Source of the DNA: Actinokineospora terrae
GTDB lineage: Bacteria; Actinomycetota; Actinomycetes; Mycobacteriales; Pseudonocardiaceae
Length of the DNA: 64,000 bases
Direction: 5' to 3'
Assembly (NCBI RefSeq): GCF_900111175.1
Contig: NZ_FOGI01000003.1
Span: 191,177-255,176, forward strand
Shown here piece after piece: positions 41,701-49,983 of this stretch (positions are counted from its first letter, which is position 1; the number at the start of each line of letters is the position of its first letter). Both the position numbers and the translations under genes were made by a program. The notes beneath the pieces are model-generated. The model did not search any database. It was not told where the DNA came from and worked only from the letters and a program-made list of their open reading frames with translations.

Positions 41701-44588
41701 ACCTGGACGCGGTGGTGCCCGCCGGGCATCCACTGCCCGGCCAGACCCCGATCGCGACACCGGCGGCCCCTGTCCTGCCGCCCACCCGGTCTGACCAGGG
41801 CACTTCATCTGACCAGGGCACTCCACTCAACCAGGGCGCACCACTCAACCAGGGCGCACTGGGCGACCAGGACGCGGTGGGCAGGCTGTTCGCCACGCAG
41901 CTGGAGATCATGTCGCGGCAGCTGGACATCCTCGCCGCCACCAAGACCGCACCCCCGCCCGCCCGCGCACAGGCACCGAGGCCCGCGCCCGCCCCGGTCC
42001 GGGAGCTGACCGACCAGCAGCGCGAGCACCTCGACGACCTGCTGGCCACCCACAAGAAGCGCACGGCCGGGTCGCTGGCCCGCGCCGCCGACCACCGGGC
42101 GATCCGGGCCGACACCCGGATGCGGTCGGTGCGGCCGGAGACCAGGTCGGTGTCGTACCCGATCATCGCCGACCGCGGCACCGGTGCGCGCTTCCACGAC
42201 ATCGATGGCAACGAGTACGTCGACATCGCCATGGGTGTGGGCGTGTTGCTCTGCGGGCACGACCCGGAGTTCGTCACCGCCGCCGTCGCCGAACGGCTGG
42301 GCCGGGGTTTGCAGCTGGGGCCGATCACGGACCTGGCCGACGACGTGGCGGAACTGGTGCGGGAACTGACCGGGATGGAGCGGATGTTCTTCGCCGTCAC
42401 CGGCAGCGACGCCGTCCGTGGGGCGTTGCGGATCGCGCAGGCCAAGACCGGCAAGACCCGGTTCGCCATGTTCTCCGGCTCCTACCACGGCCAGGACGAC
42501 CGGGTCCTCGCGCTGCCGGACGTCCTGGGCGACCCGGAGCGGTCGGTCCCGATGGCGCCCGGCATCGCACCCGGTGCGGCCGCGGACGCACTGGTGCTCA
42601 CCTACGGCTCCGCGTCCGCATTGCAGACCATCGAGTCGCACGCGCACGAGTTGGCGGGGGTGCTCGTCGAACCGGTGCAGAGTCGCAACCCGACGTTGCA
42701 GCCCGAGGCGTTCCTGCGTGACCTGCGGGCGCTGACGACCCTGCTCGGCATCCCGCTGATCTTCGACGAGGTCATCACCGGTTTCCGGGTGCACCCCGGC
42801 GGCGCCCAGGCGCACTTCGGGGTGCGCGCCGACCTCGCCACGTACGGCAAGGTTGTCGGCGGTGGTCTGCCGGTGAGCATCGTTGCGGGCAAGGCCGAGT
42901 TCCTCGACCAGGTCGACGGCGGCGACTGGGTCGACGGGCCGGGACCGGACCCGGACAGCCAGAAGACCTACATCGGCAGCACCTTCGAGATGCACCCGTA
43001 CGCGATGGCCTCGACCAAGGCCATGCTGCTGCACCTGCGCGAGCAGGGTCCCGACCTGCAACGGCGGCTGACCGAGCGGGCGGCGGGGCTCGCCGACACG
43101 CTCAACGGGTTCTTCCAGGCCGAGTCGGTGCCGATCCGGGTGCTGCGGTTCGCCTCGGTGTTCCGCTTCGCGTGGAAGGGCAACGCCAGCTACGCCTACC
43201 AGCCGCTGGAGATCGAGGTCTTCCACTTCCACCTGCTCACCCGCGGCGTCTACCTGTGGGAGGGCCGCACCTGCTTCCTGTCCACCGCGCACACCGACGA
43301 GGACATCGCGGTGATCGTCACGGCGGCCGAGGACGCGGTCGCGGCCATGCGGCTCGGCGGGTTCCTCCCCGCGGTGACCCCGGTGGCGGCGCCGATCGGT
43401 GACGAGCAACGAGCGGTACTGGCCCTGCCTGCCGAAGCACCACAGTGGACCGTCGCGGAAGACGTCCTGCTGACCGGCGAACTGGACCTGGCCGCCCTCC
43501 GGGACGCGGTGCGGGTGGTCGGTTCCCGGCATGAGGCGCTACGGACGGTGTTCCGGGACGGGGCCGTGGTGCTGCCGTCAGTCGACGTGCCGGTCGAGGA
43601 AGCCGGGCCGGACTGGTGGGACCGGGCATTGGCGGAGCCGTTCGACCTGGCCGCCGGGCCGTTGTGGCGGGTCGCGGTGCTGCGGGTCGACGAGAACACC
43701 CACCACCTGGCGCTGCTGATCCACCACGTGATCTCGGACGGCTGGTCCGTGGCGGTGGTCCTGGAGGAGTTGGCCGCCGCGTACTCGGCCGCACGGCAAG
43801 AAAAGCAGGTCGAGCTGCCGGACCCACTCCAGTACCGGGACTTCGTCGACCGGTCGCGTGATCTGTCCACTCAGGAACGCTACTGGGCGGAGCAGTTCGC
43901 CGATGGCTTCCCGGACACCGTGTTCCCCTCGGGCACGCCCTCGACGTCGCGGCGAGGCGCGCGGATCACCTTCTCCCTTGCGGACTCCACAGCCGTCAAG
44001 GCCGCGGGGAAGAGCGCCCAGGCGACACTGTTCATGGCGCTGCTGGCCGGGTACGGGCTGCTCACCCACCAGGTGACCGGGCAGGACGACATCGTCATCG
44101 GCGTGCCGCACGCGGGTCGCGGGTTCCCCGGCAGCGGCACCGTTGTCGGCTACTGCGCCCACTTCCTGCCCATCCGCAGCACGATCACGCCCGGCCTCAC
44201 CGTGCGCGACTACCTGCGCCAGATCCGGGCTACGGTGGTGGCGGCGTTCGAGAACCAGGACGTCCCCTTCGCCCGGCTGCACCCCGGCGGCGACTACCCG
44301 GCGCCGCTGCGCACGGTGTTCAACCTGGACCGGTCCATCCCGGTACCCGGGTTCGACGGCCTGACCGGCGAGTTCGAGCCGGTGCCCGCCGGGTTCGCGC
44401 TCGTCGACTTCCGGGTCGACGGGATCGAGACCGGTACCGGGATCCGGTTCGACTGCGACTACCGGGCCGACTCGTTCGACGCCGCCACCGCGCGCCGGTG
44501 GTGCGAGCACTACCTGACGTTGTTGACCGCGCTGGCAGAACCGGACCGCCCGATCGACCGGCTGCCCACCCCAGGAGACCCGCGATGA
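38703..44588 (+). CDS. Hybrid PKS-aminotransferase-NRPS: KS-AT-ACP-AMT-C
   Basis: A 1961-aa protein. KS has C188 (TACSSA). AT (from about 529) has S620 in GHSTGE but HAPH (719-722) where malonyl ATs have HAFH and methylmalonyl ATs have YASH. ACP Ser is S964 (GADSLLIA). A class-III PLP aminotransferase (about 1148-1550) with Schiff-base K1383 (TYGKVVGGG) and IFDEVITGF resembles the beta-aminotransferase of mycosubtilin/iturin synthases; it should turn the beta-ketone into a beta-amine. A condensation domain (about 1566-1955) has HHVISDG (H1674, H1675, D1679). Low-complexity linkers made of 18-nt repeats flank the ACP. The chain ends after C, with no A, PCP or TE. GTG start in a 4-nt overlap. 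Confidence 0.95.
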   Translation: MTTADDQRLHRALSAIRTLQGRVRELESADSPVAVIGLGCRFPGAPDPAAYWELLRSGGEAISTVPDGRWDGGTERGGFLADIAGFEPGFFGISPREARHIDPQQRLLLEVAWEAVEDSGRDPRSLAGSRTGVFVGISEAEYLPVMRARAGGPARMHDLTGNALSVASGRLSYLLGLRGPNLALDTACSSALVAVHLAIASLRRGESDLALAGGVSLMVSPDAFVAFADGNALAADGRCKTFDAAADGYGRGEGAGVVVLKRLDDAIAAGDPIRAVIRGSAVNQDGRTNGLTAPNGPAQQEVIRAALADAKIEPAAVGYVETHGTGTQLGDPVEVGALSAVFAGRSTPVLLGAAKTNIGHLEAAAGAAGLIKAVLALGHREIPPNRNFHRPNPHIPWDAVAVPTEVTPWPEGTTAVGVSSFGFSGTNAHVVLTAAPEQSTPDAPDRPRHILPLSARSPEALRDLAARHSAALEGVTDVGDHFHTAAIGRTRFPHRLAITASTGDEAVKALTRFLDGRPSASGQVDEPPRVAFLFTGQGSQYAGMGKVLFDTHPVFRDALTRCAEILRGHHVPLLDILYSDTTGLIDRTAYAQPAIFALEYALTRLWESWGVRPHVVMGHSTGEFAAAHAAGFLDLDDALALLTRRARLIEDATSGGATAAVLASRDEVEPVLTPFAKVGIAGVNGPRETLIAGDADAVAEALVAAKASGLDGRSLKIPHAPHSPLVEPVLPELVAAAEKATYRAPTVRMISNVTGGVVESIDAEHWRRHTREPVLFAEGMATLAGEGCQVVLEIGPQPVLQLLGRQGWQGPPVRWLSSLWEGRDDWKQVLQSVADLDAAGAEIDWAAFDEPYPRRRVPIPTYPFQRERHWFDERARQEGPAVTSAAPANTAAPANTAAPTTTAPGTTAPTDPLLGGTALGRTVLGDKADRRRVILDDLRDRLGAGLELAELPPRTTFVDLGADSLLIAKLIQDIIDHYGVTLTVGHLFDELDTVEAVATHLDAVVPAGHPLPGQTPIATPAAPVLPPTRSDQGTSSDQGTPLNQGAPLNQGALGDQDAVGRLFATQLEIMSRQLDILAATKTAPPPARAQAPRPAPAPVRELTDQQREHLDDLLATHKKRTAGSLARAADHRAIRADTRMRSVRPETRSVSYPIIADRGTGARFHDIDGNEYVDIAMGVGVLLCGHDPEFVTAAVAERLGRGLQLGPITDLADDVAELVRELTGMERMFFAVTGSDAVRGALRIAQAKTGKTRFAMFSGSYHGQDDRVLALPDVLGDPERSVPMAPGIAPGAAADALVLTYGSASALQTIESHAHELAGVLVEPVQSRNPTLQPEAFLRDLRALTTLLGIPLIFDEVITGFRVHPGGAQAHFGVRADLATYGKVVGGGLPVSIVAGKAEFLDQVDGGDWVDGPGPDPDSQKTYIGSTFEMHPYAMASTKAMLLHLREQGPDLQRRLTERAAGLADTLNGFFQAESVPIRVLRFASVFRFAWKGNASYAYQPLEIEVFHFHLLTRGVYLWEGRTCFLSTAHTDEDIAVIVTAAEDAVAAMRLGGFLPAVTPVAAPIGDEQRAVLALPAEAPQWTVAEDVLLTGELDLAALRDAVRVVGSRHEALRTVFRDGAVVLPSVDVPVEEAGPDWWDRALAEPFDLAAGPLWRVAVLRVDENTHHLALLIHHVISDGWSVAVVLEELAAAYSAARQEKQVELPDPLQYRDFVDRSRDLSTQERYWAEQFADGFPDTVFPSGTPSTSRRGARITFSLADSTAVKAAGKSAQATLFMALLAGYGLLTHQVTGQDDIVIGVPHAGRGFPGSGTVVGYCAHFLPIRSTITPGLTVRDYLRQIRATVVAAFENQDVPFARLHPGGDYPAPLRTVFNLDRSIPVPGFDGLTGEFEPVPAGFALVDFRVDGIETGTGIRFDCDYRADSFDAATARRWCEHYLTLLTALAEPDRPIDRLPTPGDPR
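41790..41861 (+). repeat. 18-nt minisatellite in the ACP-aminotransferase linker
   Basis: Four 18-nt units (41790, 41808, 41826, 41844) encode six-residue repeats of the type (S/L)-(D/N)-Q-G-(T/A)-x. A similar 18-nt Ala-Pro-Thr-Asn-rich repeat lies before the ACP at about 41357-41430. They are flexible interdomain linkers likely to vary in copy number. Confidence 0.75.
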
Positions 44589-45616
44589 CCAGCAGCCCGA
44601 CCGTGGACAACCACACCGCGTTCACCGAGGTCCCGGTGATCGACATCGGTGCGCTGGTCGCAGGCGACCCGGACCCGGCCGCGCGGGAGCGGGTGGTCGC
44701 CGAGATCGGCGCTGCTTGCCGGGACGTGGGGTTCTTCTACGTCACCAACCACGGCATCGCCCCGGCCGACAGCGCCACGATGTTCGCCGCCGCCAAGGCG
44801 TTCTTCGAACTGCCGCTCGCGGACAAGATGGCGATCCGGCTCGGCGGCAACACCGACCAGTTCCGCGGCTTCGTCCCGCTCGGCGGCGAGGTCACCGCGG
44901 GCAAGACCGACTGGCACGAATGCCTTGACCTGCAACCGAAGTGGGGCCGCGACGCCGCGAGCGCCGCCACCGTCCGCGCCCCGCGCGACGGGCACCCGCT
45001 CGACGACCCCGAGCAGTGGCCCACCGCGCTGCCCGAGTTCCGCACGGTCATGATGCGGTCCTGGGACCAACTGTGGGGTTTGAGCGCGCGGATCGCCGCC
45101 GGGATGGCGCTGAGCCTCGGGCTCGACGAGCACTTCTTCGCCCAGTACGAGGGCGCCGAGCTCAGCGACCTGCGGATGGTGCACTACCCGCCGTTCAGCC
45201 GGGAGGCGCACCCGCACGCCCCGGACGGGGTCAGCATCGACCAGACCGAACTGGGGTTCGGCGCGCACGTGGACTACGGGTTCCTCGCCGTGCTCCAGCA
45301 GGACGGCGTCGGCGGGCTGGAAGTGCGCAACGCCGAGGGCGAGTGGATCGCCGCGCCGCACATCCCCGGCACCTTCCTGGTCAACATCGGGCTGATGATG
45401 CAGCGCTGGACCAACGACCGCTACCAGGCGACCTGGCACCGGGTGCAGATCCCGGGCACCAGCGACCGCTACTCCATCCCGTTCTTCTTCGAGCCGCGCT
45501 TCGACGCCGTGGTCGAACCGCTGCCGCAGTGCGTCGACGCCGACAACCCGCCGCGCTACGAGCCCTGCGAGTTCGGCCCGTACGTAGTTGATCTATTCGC
45601 GAAAGCCTATGACTAA
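44585..45616 (+). CDS. 2-oxoglutarate/Fe(II)-dependent oxygenase, IPNS-like (tailoring)
   Basis: A 343-aa oxygenase with an N-terminal DIOX_N domain (VPVIDIGAL and DVGFFYVTNHGI) and a 2OG-FeII core. Iron ligands are H228-x-D230 (GAHVDYG) and H285 (ATWHRVQ); R295-x-S297 binds 2-oxoglutarate. The start ATG overlaps the PKS stop in ATGA and the stop lies next to the amidinotransferase gene, so it belongs to the biosynthetic operon and probably hydroxylates or desaturates the product or an amino-acid precursor. It differs clearly from the other oxygenase at 11266. Confidence 0.9.
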   Translation: MTSSPTVDNHTAFTEVPVIDIGALVAGDPDPAARERVVAEIGAACRDVGFFYVTNHGIAPADSATMFAAAKAFFELPLADKMAIRLGGNTDQFRGFVPLGGEVTAGKTDWHECLDLQPKWGRDAASAATVRAPRDGHPLDDPEQWPTALPEFRTVMMRSWDQLWGLSARIAAGMALSLGLDEHFFAQYEGAELSDLRMVHYPPFSREAHPHAPDGVSIDQTELGFGAHVDYGFLAVLQQDGVGGLEVRNAEGEWIAAPHIPGTFLVNIGLMMQRWTNDRYQATWHRVQIPGTSDRYSIPFFFEPRFDAVVEPLPQCVDADNPPRYEPCEFGPYVVDLFAKAYD

Positions 45617-45647
45617 CCCTTTCCGCACACTGAAGGCAGGCAACCGC

Positions 45648-46790
45648 ATGCAGCAAGTGTCCGAGGTCGTCAACTCGTGGAACGAGTGGGACCCGCTGGA
45701 GGAGATCGTCGTCGGGTCGGCCGACGGGGCCAACTTCGAGCCGACCGAGCCGGGCAACCGGCCGCAGATCCGCAACGCCCCGCCGGGCACGCCGTTCCCG
45801 TCCGGGCCGAAGTCCGCCGAGGCGGTCGACCGGGCCAACGAGGAGCTGGCCGGGCTGGTGTCCCTTCTGGAGTCCGAGGGAGTGCGGGTGCGCAGGCCCG
45901 CACCGCACGACTTCTCGCAGTCGGTGCGCACGCCCGACTTCGAGGCGGCCAACCAGTACTGCGCGGTGTGCCCGCGGGACGTGATGATCACCATCGGCAA
46001 CGAGATCATCGAGGCGCCGATGTCGCGGCGGTCGCGGTACTTCGAGTTCCAGCCGTACCGGGAGCTGGTGTACGAGTACTGGAACGCCGACCCGCGGGTG
46101 GTGTGGACGACCGCGCCGAAGCCGTCGATGGCGGACAAGATGTACCGCGACGGGTTCTGGGACTGGCCGCTGGCGGAGCGGCACGAGCGGATGCACTCGT
46201 TCGAGTTCTGCGTGACCCAGGACGAGGTGGTGTTCGACGCCGCCGACATGAGCCGCTTCGGCCGCGACATCGTGGTGCAGGAGTCGATGACCACCAACCG
46301 GGCGGGCATCAGCTGGCTCAAGCGGCACCTGGAGCCCAAGGGCTTCCGGGTGCGGCCGGTGCACTTCCCGCTGGACTTCTTCCCCTCGCACATCGACTGC
46401 ACGTTCGTGCCGCTGCGCCCGGGGCTGGTGCTGACCAACCCGGACCGGCCGCTGCGCGAGGGTGAGGAGAAGCTGTTCCTGGCCAACGACTGGGAGCTGG
46501 TGGACGCGCCGGAGCCGACCACGGGCAACGACGAGATGCCGGAGTTCTGCCAGTCCTCGAAGTGGCTGTCGATGAACGTGCTCAGCATCGGACCGAACAA
46601 GGTCATCTGCGAGCAGCAGGAGAAGCCGCTGCAGGAGCTGCTGTACAAACTGGACTTCGAGGTCTTCCCGGTCCCGTTCCGCAACGTGTTCGAGTACGGC
46701 GGGTCGCTGCACTGCGCCACCTGGGACGTCCGCCGGGTCGGCGCGGGCGAGGACTACTTCCCCAACTCCGACTACCAGCCACTGGCCTGA
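45648..46790 (+). CDS. Amidinotransferase (GATM/StrB family)
   Basis: A 380-aa enzyme that moves the amidino group of arginine to an amine acceptor. Family motifs are NEWDPLEEIVVG at the N-terminus, DAADMSRFGRD (D200), FPSHIDCTF (H248, D250) and the nucleophilic Cys C356 in HCATWDVRR. An in-frame ATG at 45609 overlaps the oxygenase gene. I prefer 45648 because AGGCAGG lies 7 nt upstream and homologues begin close to the NSWNEWDPLEE block. Together with the carbamoyltransferase downstream it would build the carbamoylated guanidine predicted for this cluster. Confidence 0.92.
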   Translation: MQQVSEVVNSWNEWDPLEEIVVGSADGANFEPTEPGNRPQIRNAPPGTPFPSGPKSAEAVDRANEELAGLVSLLESEGVRVRRPAPHDFSQSVRTPDFEAANQYCAVCPRDVMITIGNEIIEAPMSRRSRYFEFQPYRELVYEYWNADPRVVWTTAPKPSMADKMYRDGFWDWPLAERHERMHSFEFCVTQDEVVFDAADMSRFGRDIVVQESMTTNRAGISWLKRHLEPKGFRVRPVHFPLDFFPSHIDCTFVPLRPGLVLTNPDRPLREGEEKLFLANDWELVDAPEPTTGNDEMPEFCQSSKWLSMNVLSIGPNKVICEQQEKPLQELLYKLDFEVFPVPFRNVFEYGGSLHCATWDVRRVGAGEDYFPNSDYQPLA

Positions 46791-46805
46791 GCGGAAGGGT
46801 TCGCC

Positions 46806-48533
46806 ATGTACATCCTCGGGGTCAACTCCGTCTACCACGAGTCCTCCGCGTGCCTGGTCCGCGACGGGGTGGTGCTCGCCGCGGCCGAGGAGGAGCGCTT
46901 CAACCGGGTCAAGCACGGCAAACAGGCCCGCGCGGACAACCCGGACGAGCTGCCGCGGGCCGCGATCGACTTCTGCCTGGCCACCGCGGGGATCACCCTG
47001 GCCGATGTCGACCACGTGACGGTCGCCGCCGACCCGGAGATCATCGCCGACGTGCTGGCCAAGGGCCTGCCGTCGCCGTGGGACGAGCGCGACAAGCAGG
47101 AGCAGTTCCTGGCCAAGCTGCCCGACATCCCGCTCCGGTTCGCCGAACTCGGCTTCACCGGCGAGTTCCACTGGGTCGCGCACCACACCGCGCACGCCGC
47201 GTCGGCCTACTTCGCGTCCACTTTCGACGATGCCGCGGTGCTGGTGGTCGACGCGCTCGGCGACGACGCGTTCTCCACCCGCTTCTACCGCGCCGACGGC
47301 AGCAAGCTGGAGTGCGTGCAGAGCGTGCGGTACCCGGCGTCCATCGGGTACCTGTGGGAGCTGGTGTCGGTCTACTTGGGATTCGGCGTGTACGACGCGG
47401 CGAAGGTGATGGGCCTGGCCGCGTACGGCGACCCGACCCGCTTCGCGGCCGCGTTCGACCGCCTGGCCTGGACCACACCGGACGGCGGCTTCGACATGGC
47501 CACCGACCTGCTGCGCTTCGCCGACATCCTGTACTACCCGCCGTCAGCCGACACGTCCGGTCTGGTCGAGGTGCTGGGTGTCGAGGCCCGCTCCGGGGAC
47601 CTGGAGCAGGTCCACCAGGACGTCGCCGCGGCGTTGCAGGAGAAGACGAACGAGCTGGTCCTGCACATGACCGAGCACCTGCGGCGCCTCACCGGGTCGA
47701 CCCGGCTGTGCCTGGCCGGTGGTGTCGCGCTGAACTGCGTCGCGAACCAGATCGCCTTCGAGCGCTCGGACTTCGAGGAGCTCTACGTCCAGCCCGCCGC
47801 GCACGACGGTGGTCTCTCGGTGGGCGCGGCGCTGCACGTGTGGAACCACGTGCTGGGCCAGGAGCGGTCGCCGTCGATGCCGCACGCCTACTGGGGTCCG
47901 TCGTTCACCGACGCCGAGATCGCCGCCGAGCTGGGCAAGCACCCGACCCTGGTGGTCGACCAGCCTGCCGACTTCGCCGCCTCGGTCGCGGAACTCCTGG
48001 TCGCGGGCAACGTCATCGGGCTGTTCCAGGGCGCGATGGAGTTGGGGCCGCGCGCTTTGGGCAACCGCAGCATCATCGGCGACCCGCGCGAGCGGGCCAT
48101 GCGGGAGACGCTGAACCACAAGGTCAAGCACCGCGAGTACTTCCGGCCGCTGGCCCCCAGCGTGCTCGGCGAGTTCGTCGACGAGTGGTTCGAGGTCGCC
48201 AAACCGACCACGGCCGGTGACTACATGCTGATGGCGTACCCGGCGCGACCGGAGAAGTACGCGCAGATGGGCGCGGTGTTGCACGTCGACAACACCTGCC
48301 GGATCCAGGCGGTGCACGAGGCCACGAACCCGGGGTTCCACCGGATCATCCGGGAGTTCCACGCGCGCACCGGGGTGCCGATGGTGCTCAACACCTCGTT
48401 CAACGACCAGGAGCCGATCATCTGCACGCCCGCCGACGCGGTCGCCACGTTCCTCAAGACCGAGATCGACTACCTGGCGATCGGGCCGTTCCTGGTGCGC
48501 AAGTCACCCACCGCGCAGTCCGTCACCGCGTAG
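46806..48533 (+). CDS. Carbamoyltransferase, NodU/CmcH/TobZ family
   Basis: A 575-aa enzyme that transfers a carbamoyl group from carbamoyl phosphate, through carbamoyl-adenylate, to a hydroxyl or amine. The N-terminal Kae1-like domain has HHTAHAASAYFAS (metal-binding His pair) and VVDALGDDAFS. The C-terminal domain has GAMELGPRALGNRSIIGDPR and NTSFNDQEPI. GGAAGGG-like sequence precedes the ATG. It is the last gene of the rightward operon, ending 4 bp from a convergent SDR gene. Carbamoylation of the cyclic guanidine is the role of such an enzyme in guadinomine-type pathways; here it is inferred. Confidence 0.94.
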   Translation: MYILGVNSVYHESSACLVRDGVVLAAAEEERFNRVKHGKQARADNPDELPRAAIDFCLATAGITLADVDHVTVAADPEIIADVLAKGLPSPWDERDKQEQFLAKLPDIPLRFAELGFTGEFHWVAHHTAHAASAYFASTFDDAAVLVVDALGDDAFSTRFYRADGSKLECVQSVRYPASIGYLWELVSVYLGFGVYDAAKVMGLAAYGDPTRFAAAFDRLAWTTPDGGFDMATDLLRFADILYYPPSADTSGLVEVLGVEARSGDLEQVHQDVAAALQEKTNELVLHMTEHLRRLTGSTRLCLAGGVALNCVANQIAFERSDFEELYVQPAAHDGGLSVGAALHVWNHVLGQERSPSMPHAYWGPSFTDAEIAAELGKHPTLVVDQPADFAASVAELLVAGNVIGLFQGAMELGPRALGNRSIIGDPRERAMRETLNHKVKHREYFRPLAPSVLGEFVDEWFEVAKPTTAGDYMLMAYPARPEKYAQMGAVLHVDNTCRIQAVHEATNPGFHRIIREFHARTGVPMVLNTSFNDQEPIICTPADAVATFLKTEIDYLAIGPFLVRKSPTAQSVTA

Positions 48534-48537
48534 CCCG

Positions 48538-49311
48538 TCACCGCCACCGGCGGAACCCACCCTCGGAGTTGATGACTTGCCCGGTGACCCAGTCCGCGTC
48601 CGGCGAGGCGAGCCACGCGATCAGCCGCGCCGGGTCGTCCGGCTCGGCCCAGCGGCCGGTCGGGAACCCGGCGCGCACCTCGTCGCGGACCTCGGGGGTG
48701 GCCCAGCCGGTGTCGACCGGGCCGGGGTTGACGGCGTTGACCGTGATCCCCCGGTCGATCAGGTGGTCGGCGAGGGACCTCGTGACGCCCGCGAGCGCGG
48801 CTTTGCTGGCGGCGTAAGCGATCTCGCCGGTCATCGGGCCGAGGTCCTGACCGGAGGTCATCAGCACCACCCGCCCGCCGGGGCGGCCGTCGTGCTGGGC
48901 GGCGAAGGCCTGGACCAGCAGCAGCGTCGAGCGCGTGTTCACCGCCCAGTGCGCGTCGAGCATCGCGGCGTCGAGGGTGCCCAGCGGGCCGTCACCGCCA
49001 CTGCGGGCGTGGTTGCACACGAGGATGTCGACGTGGCCCGCGGTGGCGGCGGCGGTCGCCAGCAGGTGCTCCGGCGCGCCGGGGGCGACCAGGTCGAGAC
49101 CCAGGTGCGCGGCGCCGACCTCGGCCGCGAGCGCCGCCGGGCCGTCCGGGTCGGCGCCCCACGGCTGGTCGGCGTCGTGCGGGGCGTGGTGGTGCAGGAA
49201 CAGGGAGGCGTCCGCGGCGGCGAGCCTGCGGGCGGTGGCGTAGCCGATGCCCGCGCGCCTGCTCACCCCGGTCACCAGCGCGACGCGGCCGCGCTGCGGG
49301 AGATCGGTCAC
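48538..49311 (-). CDS. Short-chain dehydrogenase/reductase
   Basis: A 257-aa classical SDR with the nucleotide motif TGVSRRAGIGYATA, VCNHARSG (NAG-like), catalytic Ser in LMTSGQDLG, Y-x3-K in AYAASKAAL and NPGPVDTGW. The C-terminus VTGQVINSEGGFRRW is typical of the FabG-like group. It starts with GTG. It converges on the carbamoyltransferase with only 4 bp between stops. It has no clear pathway link. Confidence 0.9.
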   Translation of the reverse strand: MTDLPQRGRVALVTGVSRRAGIGYATARRLAAADASLFLHHHAPHDADQPWGADPDGPAALAAEVGAAHLGLDLVAPGAPEHLLATAAATAGHVDILVCNHARSGGDGPLGTLDAAMLDAHWAVNTRSTLLLVQAFAAQHDGRPGGRVVLMTSGQDLGPMTGEIAYAASKAALAGVTRSLADHLIDRGITVNAVNPGPVDTGWATPEVRDEVRAGFPTGRWAEPDDPARLIAWLASPDADWVTGQVINSEGGFRRWR

Positions 49312-49326
49312 CCGACCTGTCTATCA

Positions 49327-49398
49327 GAGCGGCCTGGCGACTGTTCACCAAAGCGGCATGGCAGCTGTTCACCAAAGCTGTCTGGCGGCTGTTCAGGG
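49327..49398. repeat. Imperfect 24-bp tandem repeat, three copies
   Basis: Units at 49327-49350, 49351-49374 and 49375-49398 share the pattern AGCGGCATGGCAGCTGTTCAC with substitutions, and a partial fourth follows. The array spans the gap between the SDR start and the next leftward gene end, reaching 6 nt into that gene's 3' end. Confidence 0.7.
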
Positions 49399-49713
49399 GA
49401 GTCTGGCGACCCTACCCCTGGGGTCGACCATGACCGGGACGACGTCGGCGTACGGGGCGTCGTCGAGCTCCACCCTGGCCGGTGGCGCGCCGACCAGGGT
49501 GAGCGCCCAGAAGTGGTCGACGTCGACGTTCTCGTTGCAGGCGTTGCAGGACACGCGGACGACCCCCTCGTGTTCGCTCGCCTGCGCCAGGTAACCGACC
49601 CTGGCCAGCGAGTGGGTGCCGACCTTGCAGGTGGCGGGGAGGATGGCCACGCGCTCACCGATGTTGCTCACGCGGTAACGGACGGCCACATCGGCCGGGC
49701 GGTTGTCGTACAT
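49393..49713 (-). CDS. Conserved small hypothetical protein
   Basis: A 106-aa protein beginning MYDNRPADVAVRYRVSNIGE, with no signal peptide or membrane segment. Three Cys (PATCKVG and VSCNACNENV) could bind metal, and several beta-strand-like stretches are seen. The ATG at 49713 has AGGGTG 8 nt upstream; the frame is open further but without a better start. It diverges from the ABC-2 exporter and so shares that control region. No function can be assigned. Confidence 0.6.
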   Translation of the reverse strand: MYDNRPADVAVRYRVSNIGERVAILPATCKVGTHSLARVGYLAQASEHEGVVRVSCNACNENVDVDHFWALTLVGAPPARVELDDAPYADVVPVMVDPRGRVARLP

Positions 49714-49794
49714 GGGCGACACCCTAACCCGGATGTCGAACAGGTGTTCGGTCGTGGCGCGCACATCACCCTTGTGAGCGACCCCAGGACTTGT

Positions 49795-49812
49795 GGATCG
49801 TCCACAGTGGAT
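49795..49812 (+). promoter_or_regulatory. 18-nt word shared with the PKS/NRPS control region
   Basis: GGATCGTCCACAGTGGAT matches 21393-21410 (minus strand) exactly. A second partial copy, CACAGTGGAT, follows within 6 bp, and TGTGGATCG precedes, giving a small cluster of GTGGAT elements. It sits between the divergent starts at 49713 and 49984. Confidence 0.5.
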
Positions 49813-49983
49813 AGACACAGTGGATCACCGATCGCGTTGCCGCCCACCGGGACCGTACGGCGCCCGGCCGGTGGTGGGTGTTTCACCGACCCGCACCCGG
49901 ACGGGTCCGTCGCTGGTAGTGTCGGGACGATTACCGCCGAGGTCACGACCACGCCCGCGGCGGGAGAAATGGAGACAGCGCTC

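Noticed and set aside
45648..48533. Streptomycin-type pathway suggested by amidinotransferase plus carbamoyltransferase
   Set aside because: No inositol-derived sugar genes, and both genes are in one operon with modular PKS. The guadinomine-type interpretation explains more.
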